NCBI GenBank assembly: GCA_028023455.1
Contig: JAQFVV010012535.1
Coordinates: 2,420,001 to 2,484,000, forward strand
Direction: 5' to 3'
Length of the DNA: 64,000 nucleotides
Source: Epiperipatus broadwayi
Lineage: Eukaryota > Onychophora > Udeonychophora > Euonychophora > Peripatidae
This document shows, in pieces, positions 1 through 9,859 of the stretch (the first letter of the stretch is position 1; each line of letters starts with the position of its first letter). The translations under genes were made by a program, and so were the position numbers. The notes beneath the pieces were generated by a model. The model was not told the DNA's origin. It made no database searches and saw only the letters and a list, made by a program, of their open reading frames with translations.

Positions 1-90
1 AATTTTCTAATTGAGGAATGATCTTAATGTAAAATTTGATGTGCTATTAATATTGATTGTTGTTTAACCAATTCATTTTTCTTTCATAAG

Positions 91-171
91 GGGGAAGGAT
101 TGTAACCTTCCAGGTTGGCACCAGGAAGAAATGTGGGAAGGTCACATTTGTGCTAATGGCTAAAGATAATT
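91..171 (+). other. Candidate terminal exon behind a strong splice acceptor
   Basis: A pyrimidine-rich stretch ending in TTTCTTTCATAAG precedes a GC-richer block that stands out from the AT-rich surroundings. Two frames stay open for 23 to 26 codons before a stop (TAA at 161 or TAG at 171); the third closes at once. One reading contains TFQVGTRKKCGKVTF. No donor is convincing, so if real this would be the last exon of a plus-strand gene that starts left of the window. I do not recognise the peptide. A chance acceptor next to a decayed repeat is equally possible. Confidence 0.2.
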
Positions 172-179
172 AGCTGAGA

Positions 180-2460
180 AAAATGAATTGTGATATAATT
201 TAATATTTAAAATTGAGTTTTAGGAAAATTAAACTTAAATTGTGGTGAGATTTGCTAGTTAAAATTAGAATTTAAAAAAAATTAAAATTGTAATTGGGTG
301 TACTGATTGGTAGAGCTTTGGATTATGTGTTTGGCAGTAAAAGAGGAGGATGAACAACATTAGGGATGTTTATATGTAGTAGAGAATTTACATGTCATAA
401 TAAGCAGAAACATAGATATAGTATTAATTAGAATTTTCTTTTCTATATTTTATTTATTATTTACTGATTATGTATTGTTCATAATCTTATGTTTAAAAAT
501 GATAAAGATTATTTGTATAATAGTGAATAACATTTCTAAAATTAATATTTAATATTTATTTTTATTATTATGTTTATTCCATTCAAACGTTGTATTGTTA
601 AAATTTTTATAAATAATATTTCTGGCAAACTTCCAAAGTTGATTGTCATAGAAATATAGAGGGCATGAGTGAAGAGAGACAGAAAGTTTAAAACTTGAAA
701 AAAGTAAAAAAAAGTTCCAAGGACGAAGCTAAAAAAAATAAAGCTTAAAAGAATCAATAACTCTCTAAGAGCATTGGAACAAATAAAGAAAAACATCATG
801 AGGATTCTAATAATATATTGATGGAGAATTTCTATTATATTACTGGAGTAATATAACCATGAAGAGATAGACCAAAAAGGAAGCCAGCTCCAAATTTCTG
901 CCAAAGTCATGATCCATATTCATTATCTTTAAAATACCCAGATGGCATGTAAGATAAGTAATTATGATTTATTTTAAAGTATTACCAAAAATAAATAATA
1001 TTAAAATGACAAAATTGTTTAAAATAAAGCTAGCTAAATTTTTATTGTTAAACGCTAAAATCAAACACTTGATTTTCAAGTTTAATAATTTCTATCAATC
1101 TTCTGCAAATTAAAATTTAAAATGAAAAAGTTTATCTATTTAATCTTGTATCAAGAGGATAATTTTCTACTGTATAACTTTGCAATTCATGTATATATAA
1201 TAAAATAATTTCAATGCATGCAAATGTCATTTATAATGCCTGTCATGGAATTCTAGGATAAAAAAAACTCTTATCATTTAACGAAACAATGTAACTTCAT
1301 GTTATTATAATATGATAATATAGAAATTATACTATAGGTGATTATATATATTCGAGTGTGTGCGTGATGGTATAAATGATTATTTTTTTTTAATTGTATT
1401 TATTATGCTTAATTTCGCTAATGAAATTTATTTAAAAAAATAAAGAATTAAAGCCTTGTCTGTTATAAGTTGAAGGTAGAAATGGTCAGGGACGATTAGA
1501 TTATTTAGATTGAGTTTGGAAATATTATTTAATTCTCACGTATATAGGTGTAAGTGTTTTGTTAGTGTTTTCCCATGCCTTTCTTTGTTCTTGTATACTT
1601 AGTGTTAGATTATATATACTGATTATAACAGATAAGTGTTGTATAAATTTTTATATGTATAAAAGATGATTGATTTATGGCATCATCCAAGTTCTATAAA
1701 TAAGTTAATAAAAAGGTATGTTTAGAAATACTAATATTTACAATGTTGTAAAAATGCACATATTCGAAGATATATATGATTCACATATCAAATATTAGTC
1801 GGTTTTGGTTTTACTGTGGAAGAAATGTAATTGGTAAGCAAAGTGCATAAAATAATATTTTTTTTTTGTTTGTTCATTTATCATTTATTTTGTCTTTTAA
1901 TTTCTAATAAATGTTTTATTGAATTAATAGCCCATATGAATTGCTTGATTATATATACGTTCGATTCTCCATTTCCACACACACACACATATATGGTTAA
2001 CATAACATAGCCTTATAATATATAGATTTGCCAGCAGAAGTCAATTTGTTTAATCTGTCTGGAGATGATAAATCACTATATTACAGTGCTAATAATATAT
2101 TCTATTTTGCTTAGAATAGGTGGTGATTTGGATAAAAAGATACCCAATCCTCATCATTGTCTATACTGTAATAACTGTAATAATTGTCAATTTTGCAAGT
2201 TTTATTATTGAATAAATGCTTAGAACATATTTAAATTAACATTATAGAATTATTGTTTGTAGACGTTTTTATCATCCTTATTTGCCTCCTATATGAAGAC
2301 CATATCCTATAACCTCAACTGAGCTAAGCCATAAAATAATTACAATATAAGAATCTTTTAAATAAGTTTAAAATCAATTTACAATTATAAATTTTATTCT
2401 ATCTTGTATAGAATTGGCGCCTGGGCATTTATAAATAAAATAAAGTGAATAAGTGAAGAG
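180..2460. other. AT-rich non-coding stretch
   Basis: I see no open frame with protein-like composition, no splice-bounded block and no recognisable repeat, apart from a short (AC)n tract near 1977-1990. The 122-codon minus-strand ORF at 542-910 is made of Phe, Ile, Leu and Tyr codons, as expected from AT-rich random sequence. Confidence 0.6.
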
Positions 2461-2469
2461 GACAGAGGT

Positions 2470-2471
<2 letters not shown>

Positions 2472-2515
<44 letters not shown>

Positions 2516-2542
2516 TATGGATATATAATATATATATATATC
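2472..2542. repeat. (TA)n microsatellite
   Basis: A nearly uninterrupted TA dinucleotide run of about 40 bases is followed by a shorter TA block around a GGATAT interruption. It explains the Tyr/Ile-repeat ORFs seen on the minus strand here, which are not genes. Confidence 0.9.
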
Positions 2543-2749
2543 CACAAAATAATGGGAATCATTCTCTGGTATCCATGCCTGTTGTAGTACATATACTTTT
2601 GCAGTTACATATTTCTTGTGGAAACCCTTCTGTATCAATCTTCCAAATAACACCACATTGTAAATTCATGGGGCCATGTGCCATGTAATACATTGTTTTA
2701 GTAAAATGCATTTTGAATTTTTGTCAATTTTTTTATAATGATTGAAATG

Positions 2750-3155
2750 TTGGAATTAACTTTTTTTTTGATGCAAACATTTTTCTCTCAGATTTAGTTT
2801 GTAGGGATAAGACATTTTATCTGCAAGTTCTGAAACATTTACATGATGTGGTAAAATGTAAACATTCCATTTTGTGCAAAGAAAAGCATGTAAACTCCAC
2901 CCCAACACTGTCATCTCTCAAAACCTTGAGTGTGAAACACTTTTTAATTAAATTCAGAATGAGCCAGGTTATCTATCACCCACATTCACTTGATCTCACT
3001 TTGTCTGATTTTTTAAAAAATCTCTCAAACAAAAAAAATGGGTGGTGACAAAAGTGTTAAAATACATCACTTTGTGTTTCTGAACTTTTTCAAAAAATGG
3101 CAAACTGTTTAGACCAGTGCATTGAATAAAATAGACTATACTTTTTAAAGCAATT
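2750..3155 (+). pseudogene. Decayed mariner-family transposase (C-terminal half)
   Basis: Translated with frame changes, this block follows the C-terminal half of a mariner transposase. A stretch reading DKTFYLQVLKHLHDVV matches the family segment before the second catalytic Asp. After it comes HFLIKF, and then HPHSLDLTLSDF, the equivalent of the family's HPPYSPDLAPCDF block holding the third catalytic Asp (kept here in SDF). The HHDNAP-like segment with the second Asp is lost. The end reads CLDQCIE, stop, NRLYF, matching the family's C-terminal Lys-Cys-Ile/Tyr-Phe region. Several frameshifts and stops show the copy is dead. Family membership follows from motif order; the exact subfamily is not resolved. 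Confidence 0.72.
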
Positions 3156-3207
3156 CAATTTGCAATATTTAAGAACAAATATATAATTTTTTATTACAAA
3201 ATTCTGG

Positions 3208-3227
3208 TTATTTTTGAGTCCCCCTGT
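3208..3227 (+). repeat. Possible right inverted terminal repeat of the mariner relic
   Basis: About 55 bases after the transposase C-terminus lies GGTTATTTTTGAGTCCCCCT, followed by TGTGTA. Its spacing and its terminal run of C/G fit a mariner-type terminal repeat next to a TA target. I could not find a matching left repeat, so this rests on position only. Confidence 0.35.
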
Positions 3228-3230
3228 GTA

Positions 3231-3316
3231 TGTATATATAATGTAAACATTATTAAAATTTAAAATTATATATATATATGTATATATAATGTCAACATTA
3301 TTAAAATTTAAAATTA
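3231..3316. repeat. Local direct duplication, 48-bp period
   Basis: Two 38-base units (from 3231 and 3279) beginning TGTATATATAATGT differ at one position and are separated by a short TA run. This looks like slippage or unequal exchange in the flank of the mariner relic. Confidence 0.8.
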
Positions 3317-3860
3317 CAGGTGGTTTTCTGCTTTGGTACCTAATTGGTTCCTGAAAGGTGTACAAAGTTGAAATGTATGAAAGTAGAGCAATGCAAAAAA
3401 AAAAAAACATCAAGAAGAGTTTTCAAAATATTTATTTTTTATTGATTATTATCTGGTGTTTTAGGTATTTTTTTGTTTATAAATTTGCCAAGAGATAAAT
3501 TAAATTGCACCTTCTCTTACTTTTCTTGATAAAGAGTTCTGTAATATGCTGTATATTTTGCTATTGCTTTTCATACATGAGATATACTCTATCCATCGAG
3601 TTCACATTCTTCCATGATTGTCAATTGGCTTACATTATAAAAATGACCAATTGAAGCAAAAGATTCACTATTTTCAGAATGTCTAATTATATCCATTTTA
3701 TCTAGATCATATGGAAATTATGAGACCTTGATTTTTTTTTGTCCATATCAACACTGCTGGTTTTTTTCATTTTCAATCATGTTTATGAATTGATAAGTGT
3801 GAATTTGTTTATAAAAACAGAAATTTAAAAATGTATCAAACTTTTCTTAAACTGCTGTAA

Positions 3861-4001
3861 TATATAAATATCTGTGCATAAACACTATCCAAAGAAAAGC
3901 TAATAAAAAGTGTACTTATTGGAGCATAGCCCTTTTGAGGGCAATACATATTTGTTGATAGCTTTACTTAGGATAGCATTTAAGCACAGATATTTATAAA
4001 T
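3861..4001. mobile_element. Small inverted-repeat element (MITE-like)
   Basis: Arms of about 42 bases (3861-3902 and 3959-4001) are imperfect reverse complements sharing ATAAATATCTGTGC and the CTATCC region. The 56-base centre contains a GC-richer GCCCTTTTGAGGGC hairpin. The whole is about 140 bp. No coding capacity and no obvious target duplication were seen. Confidence 0.5.
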
Positions 4002-4638
4002 CAAAACAGAAATGTAAATAAAGTGATAGTACATGCCTAACATAAACTGACAAAACACTAACTCAAGACATTCCTGCTCAAGACTGGATGTGTGATGTCA
4101 AAAATGGACATGATTAATATTGGAGAGGTAGAGAGAGACTAGTGACTAAATTTCATGAGAAGGGGAAAATTATTACATGAAAGTATGCACATTTTCCCAT
4201 TTATATTGATAAAAATTGAAAGTAGAAAATGTGTATGAAATAGCGAATTGTATGAAAGTAGAATGTACAAAAATTAAATTTAAAAATGTAAATTTAAAAA
4301 TCTAGCTATAAAATTAAAAACCTTCCAAAAAGCAATCCTCAATATAACCTCAAAATTTAACTTAAAAATGAGTTTAAAAATAATTTTCTAATTAGTGTTT
4401 AATTGCATTAGATAGAAAATCTACAGTAAAGAATGCTTTATCATCAAGTTAATTCGATTACAGTTATTGGTATGATTAGTTGTTATACTTACATAGATTG
4501 CTTATTATATTCCAAAACTACTGATGATAAGGTGTTGTTTTTGAAATTATATCTTTTAGTGATAAAACAATGGATAGTTTTATTGATAAAATAATGAATG
4601 TTTTATACTCTGTGATTGAAGCTGACATCTTTTCAGAT

Positions 4639-4652
4639 TAGTTTATATAGAC
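4639..4652 (+). repeat. Left target-site duplication of the foldback element
   Basis: TAGTTTATATAGAC; identical to 6334-6347. Confidence 0.75.
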
Positions 4653-4797
4653 ATAGCATACCATTTACACCTTCTTTGACATTTTATCAATACTTTTATT
4701 TTTATTATTTGTATTACACTAACAGTTTCGACTGTCCTGCAGTCATCATCAGAGCTACAATATTCAAATATAGAATTATACAATTATTACACTTATC

Positions 4798-4831
<34 letters not shown>

Positions 4832-6333
4832 CACATAATTAATACACAATATAAACAAAAATAATTATACATTTTAATATGATCTTTATAAATAATCATT
4901 TCCCATTTTATTATCTTACCTTCTAAATAATTTTATCAATATTTTATATTAATTTATTTTATATCACTTTATTTTATTTTTTAAATATTATTTAATATAA
5001 TAATTATAACTTTATCATTTATTTTACTATTTAATGCATATTATTATCATTTTTCTTATATTATAAAATCAACTTTTAATCTTGTCTTATTTTTATTAAA
5101 TATTTCTATCAATTAACTTTACCAACATTACAAATTATTATTATTATTTTTTTTTATTACAAAAAATTACTTACTTCTTGTTGATTCTATTACCAAAACC
5201 CAACTGACAAAAAAATTCAAAATTTGTATTTGTTTAACCTCCCTCTATTGTCATTTTCTTTAACTATTTTCTTTTAACCTTTTCAAATTCTAATTATTAC
5301 TAACAATTGTTTATAAAATTATTGTTCTTACCCCAAAATCTTGATTAAGACTTGGTTTTATACTCCTAATCAAGATTGCTTCTTTAATTTTTCTATCCCT
5401 ACTATTATTTGTGTAATTAATCATTTTTATACAATCTTTTTCAAACCTATGACCTGTTTCTAATATGATAAGAGATCACCTGTTTATTTGCATTCATTAG
5501 AAACAGGTCATAGGTTTGAAAAAGATTGTATAAAAATGATTAATTACACAAATAATAGTAGGGATAGAAAAATTAAAGAAGCAATCTTGATTAGAAATAT
5601 AAAACCAAGTCTTAATCAAGATTTCGGGGTAAGAACAATAATTTTATAAACAATTGTTAGTAATAATTAGAATTTAAAAAGGTTAAAAGAAAATAGTTAA
5701 AGAAAATGACAATAGAGGGAGGTTAAACAAATACAAATTTTGAATTTTTTGTCAGTTGGGTTTTGGTAATAGAATCAACAAGAAGTAAGTAATTTTTTGT
5801 AATAAAATAATAATAATTTGTAATGTGGGTAAAGTTAATTGATAGAAATATTTAATAAAAATAAGACAAGATTAGAAGTTGATTTTCTAATATAAGAAAA
5901 ATGATAATAATATGCATTAAATAGTAAAATAAATGATAAAGTTATAATTATTATATTAAATAATATTTAAAAAAATTTAAAAAATAAAATAAAGTGATAT
6001 AAAATAAATTAATATAAAATATTGATAAAATTATTTAGAAGGTAAGATAATAAAATGGGAAATGATTATTTATAAAGATCATATTAAAATGTATAATTAT
6101 TTTTGTTTATATTGTATATTAATTATGTAATATATATGTGGATAAGTGTAATACTTGTATAATTCTATATTTGAATATTGTAGCTCTGATGATAACTGCA
6201 GGACAGTCGAAACTGTTAGTGTAATATAAATAATAAAAATAAAAGTATTGATAAAGTGTCAAAGAAGGTGTAAATGGCATGATATGTTATAATAGAAATC
6301 AATACATAGGAGAAGAAAAAGTAGAAAATTATA
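4653..6333. mobile_element. Long foldback element within a 14-bp target duplication
   Basis: Two arms of about 800 bases (about 4655-5463 and 5503-6295) are near-perfect reverse complements around a centre of about 40 bases at 5464-5502. Differences are scattered substitutions and small indels. The identical 14-mer TAGTTTATATAGAC lies directly outside both ends (4639-4652 and 6334-6347). After the right arm comes about 40 bases of purine-rich tail without a counterpart on the left, so the ends are not equivalent. Both arms carry a GC-richer core including ACTGTCCTGCAGTCATCATCAG, also present in the copy at 22.6 kb. No protein-like ORF is present. The 14-bp duplication points to target-primed reverse transcription rather than a DNA transposase. 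Confidence 0.8.
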
Positions 6334-6347
6334 TAGTTTATATAGAC
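6334..6347 (+). repeat. Right target-site duplication of the foldback element
   Basis: TAGTTTATATAGAC; identical to 4639-4652. Confidence 0.75.
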
Positions 6348-6349
6348 TA

Positions 6350-7530
6350 AGTAAATATACAAGTAAAATAAATAAAATAAACTTGATTAATTTTTAATTT
6401 CTGATCATCTTGTGATCCAATTACTGTTTTTATTTCCATTCAAATATTTATTAATTTTTATGTTATATACTTTCTGCAAACCCTCATTTTGTAGAATATT
6501 ATCATTTAACTGCTTAGAAAACAATAAAGTATTCAAAACTGTATTGCATAAAAAATGTAAAAAGAGCTTCTTGTTTTGAACTTTATTCCAGCAGACTTTG
6601 AAATAATAAAGATACATTTTAAAACAGCTTTTCTAAAAACTAAAATTCCACTCCAATGTGAAAGACTCTTCAACAACGGTTTATAAAGGAGCAGCAAAGA
6701 AGCAATAATAACTAATCTTCCAAGGTAATGAGGGTTTAAACAGTTTTTCATCCTTGATTTTCTCTTGAACTAAATTTATCTATGTATCTGCTTATTGGCC
6801 ATCGTTATTATGATTAGTTAGGTTGATTATGGACCAGTTATTTGAGAAAAAAATAAACAGCTTTAAAAGAGTTTCACTCAGCTCAAATTTGAATTCCAGG
6901 TTGAAAGAATGACAGAAATACACCATTTTTGCCTCAGCAAGGCCTTTTTGAAATAGTACTAATGTGCATTTTATTGTAAATATGTCTTAGAAGTAATGCG
7001 TTCTTTTATAATATTTTACATCTTCTAAGTATGTTACATAAAAATCTAATGTCATTTTTATTTTCCTTCTTATCTTTTATATTATTTATGCAAGATTAGA
7101 TTTTTGAAAATTTTGTCCAACATTATTCATTGTCAGCTTGACTCAAATGAGAATAACTGGTTGGTCAAAATGTTTTTTGGGAGCCCTTAGCACAATTTTT
7201 TTTGACCTCTGCAATTGTTACTTAACCAATAAAAATTTATATTTGTAATGCTTTCCTCCAGAGTTTGTTATAAATTTTTAACTTTTTTTTTCAGGGAAAA
7301 ATTTCCCTGGTAATTTCTTTCACTTTATACACATTTCATGCCAAAAATTCTGTTTTCCGGTGAGTTACAGAGTTGAACAACCTGAACATTTGCACATTAA
7401 TTACATTCAAGTATATCCTTTTATATCTGAGTTGGAACTTGAAGGTTTTAGCAATTGTTCAAATATATATATATATAATCTAAATCATTAGTAATTAAGT
7501 TATGTTTTTCACCACAAAAAGTCTTATGGT
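6350..7530. other. AT-rich non-coding stretch
   Basis: Two overlapping minus-strand ORFs at 6405-6751 are short and of biased composition, without motifs. I find no splice-bounded exon and no repeat shared with other parts of the window. Confidence 0.5.
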
Positions 7531-7534
7531 AACC

Positions 7535-7660
7535 TGTGATAAACTTTTTTTTTCTTTTTCCATATGTTATAGCATCGGACGGTAGGCGAACTGCAACAAC
7601 CGTCTGCAAACAACTGCTTGCTTGCAAGGCGATTGCGCTGACCTCTCGGCTAACAACGCT
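7535..7660 (-). mobile_element. tRNA-derived SINE, tRNA-like head at 7571-7660
   Basis: Read on the minus strand, the 90-base head starts AGCGTTG and ends CGATGCT, which pair over seven positions allowing G-T wobble. A good pol III A box (TTAGCCGAGAGG) follows the first stem; the B box (AGTTCGCCT) is partial. The length suggests a long variable arm, as in Ser/Leu-type tRNAs, but the T arm does not fold normally, so this is not a working tRNA. The sequence continues into ACATATGGAAAAAGAAAA, a short A-rich tail also found after the tRNA-Gly-like copies at 9.76 and 13.55 kb. The block is far more GC-rich than its surroundings. Confidence 0.5.
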
Positions 7661-8197
7661 TGACAGCGCTTTTAATCGTAATTTTTTAACTTTTAACAAT
7701 TTTATATTGTATATGTGAATATTATTTATTTAAAAAAAATATTATATTTTAATAAAGTTTGTACTTATTTTAAAATTTGATGACTGTTAACTTACAAATT
7801 AAAAAACAAAACAAAAAACAAATCGTTCTTAAATCTATCATAATGTTAATTTCACAAAGCAATTAAACAAAGAAACAAACAAACAAACTGGTGATTTTGA
7901 TTTATTGCATTGCATTTTTAATATTTATAGTCATTAATTGATTCTTTATGGCTTTTATGTACAACATAGAAATAAGCAAAGTAATTCAACAGTTTAATCA
8001 GGGAATTCAACAAACATCGCTTTTGCAGAGTCATCGATAGAATCTCATAAAATCACAGAGGAATAACTAAAAGTAACTACGTCACTTTTTGTTTATTGCC
8101 AATCAATGAGTACTGCTTAATATTTAAAAAAATATACTGTAAAATAATAACCTTTTAATATATATTTTAGAGCATTTATATTTTTACAATATTTTAA

Positions 8198-9054
8198 AAA
8201 CCGTAAGAGTGTATGAGCACAGACTTTCACACAACCCACCACTCTCCAGTCTATCTAATAACACCGATACACTCAAGCACATATATGCTGAAAAGATAAA
8301 CAATCACCAATATACGTATTTCATGCTAAACCAGCAATCATCAGTTAGTCCAGATTATCATCTCCCACACATATATACTATAAGTGCTCAGATATATATT
8401 AAGACAGACAATCTTCATACTTTAATGGACAGGCTCCAATCTACTACACACTCCAACTCTTCAACCGTCCATCCAATCGAAAATCTGGTGATGGAATGCT
8501 CAAAGGCCACGCTGAGGCCGAGATTCTTATCACACCCATGTTGACCTAAGGTCAATCTGAACCCCACATGTACAGGACATAATCCATTAAATACATATGC
8601 AAGGATGGGCAGACATCTCTACAATGTAATAACTGAAACACAGGCTTATTATATATACACCTGTGTCTATATATGTAATATATAGGGTATATAAGCACAA
8701 ACTTTCACACAACCCACCACTCTCCAGTCTATCTAATAACACCGATACACTCAAGCACATATATGCTGAAAAGATAAACAATCACCAATATACGTATTTC
8801 ATGCTAAACTAGCAATCATGCTAAACCAGCAATCATCAGTTGGTCCAACTGATGATTGCTGGTTTAGCATGAAATACGTATATTGGTGATTGTTTATCTT
8901 TTCAGCATATATGTGCTTGAGTATATCGGTGTTATTAGATAGACTGGAGAGTGGTAGGTTGTGTGAAAGTCTGTGCTCATATACCCTATATATTACATAT
9001 ATAAACACAGGTGTATATATAATAAGCCTGTGTTTCAGTTAAACCGTAAGAGTG
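8198..9054. mobile_element. Tandem and inverted SINE composite with 14-bp target duplication
   Basis: The identical 14-mer AAACCGTAAGAGTG lies at 8198-8211 and 9041-9054. Between them sits one unit of about 480 bases (from 8212), then the start of a second unit in the same orientation (from about 8691), which runs into an inverted copy. The interval 8634-9040 is therefore an almost perfect palindrome of about 200-base arms centred on TTGGTCCAA near 8850. The same family recurs at 12.9, 22.1, 26.4 and probably 60.3 kb. The long exact target duplication indicates insertion by LINE machinery as one event. Confidence 0.78.
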
Positions 9055-9731
9055 ATAACATAAAACTAATTATATATATATATAACACATTTTATTATTA
9101 CAACTTAATCTACAGATAGCAAATTTCTTGCTTTCATATATTTAATAATTTCTTCCTTAAATATATATATATATATTAATGACTATTATTAATCATTTAT
9201 TAGATTAGAGATTATTATATCATTTTAGCTCAGATATAAATTTAAACGTAATCAACGATTAATAAATATATAATTTTTTTATAATTACAATTACACTGTA
9301 TATTGAACTAGCTACATTTCTTTTTTTATTCTCTGTATGATATTTAAAATATAATTAAAGCTTCTATTTCCCATTACCATTTCAAACACAAACAACATCT
9401 AGAAAAATTGAATAACCTTAAGATGCATTTCTTGCTCTTTACTTGACCTAACTCACAACGTCTCACATTTTAATCACCTTTATTTAGCCAGATATATACC
9501 TTGAGGTTATTTACTTTTTCAAAAGTGTGTGTGATAAAATAAAGTTTTACGTATATTTAACATATTTCTCCCAAAGAATAGTTATTATATATATATGTTC
9601 ATTATTATTCTGGGCTTTGGTTTAAAAATAAAATAATGCTTTCTACTGAATACGTATTTATATATAGGTCTTTTCTTTAATGCAAACTTTATTATAAACT
9701 AAAATTTAAATTACAAATTAAAGATTTTATT

Positions 9732-9856
9732 TAAATAAACATTGTATTTCCATATGTCAAATGCGTTGACCGGGAAACGAACCCCGGCCAACTGCTTGGA
9801 AGGCAGCTATGCTAACCACTAGGCCACCACCGCCTGACTAAATAAACATTATATTT
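9732..9856 (-). mobile_element. Short tRNA-Gly-derived SINE with target duplication
   Basis: The element body runs from 9838 to 9750 on the minus strand: tRNA-Gly-like head, then a tail beginning TTTGACATATGG. The flanking copies of TAAATAAACATTGTATTT (9732-9749) and the same with one change (9839-9856) are the target-site duplication. The design is a tRNA head, a few bases and a weak A-rich tail, with no LINE-related 3' region visible. Confidence 0.65.
9763..9833 (-). tRNA. tRNA-Gly(UCC)-like sequence, probably retroposed
   Basis: The reverse complement is 71 bases and follows animal tRNA-Gly(UCC): A box TGGCCTAGTGG, anticodon loop CTTCCAA in a paired stem, and T arm with GGTTCG and a CCGGG/CCCGG stem. 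Faults against a working tRNA are one mismatch and one wobble in the acceptor stem and an extra base in the T arm. Immediately 3' on the minus strand comes TTTGACATATGGAAA, and the unit is bracketed by an 18-base direct repeat (9732-9749 and 9839-9856, one mismatch). It is therefore best read as a retroposed tRNA or very short SINE, though automated tRNA finders may call it a gene. Confidence 0.6.
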
Positions 9857-9859
9857 ACA

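Noticed and set aside
542-910. 122-codon minus-strand ORF
   Set aside because: Composition is Phe/Ile/Leu/Tyr/Asn driven by AT-rich DNA; no motif, no splice context.
7536-7718. Plus-strand 60-codon ORF over the tRNA-like block
   Set aside because: It is the complement of the tRNA-derived head, whose GC content keeps the frame open by chance.
8209-9008. ORFs in both strands of the 8.2-9.0 kb composite
   Set aside because: They fall on SINE repeats and their inverted copies; the same peptide recurs because the DNA repeats, and other family copies do not keep the frame.
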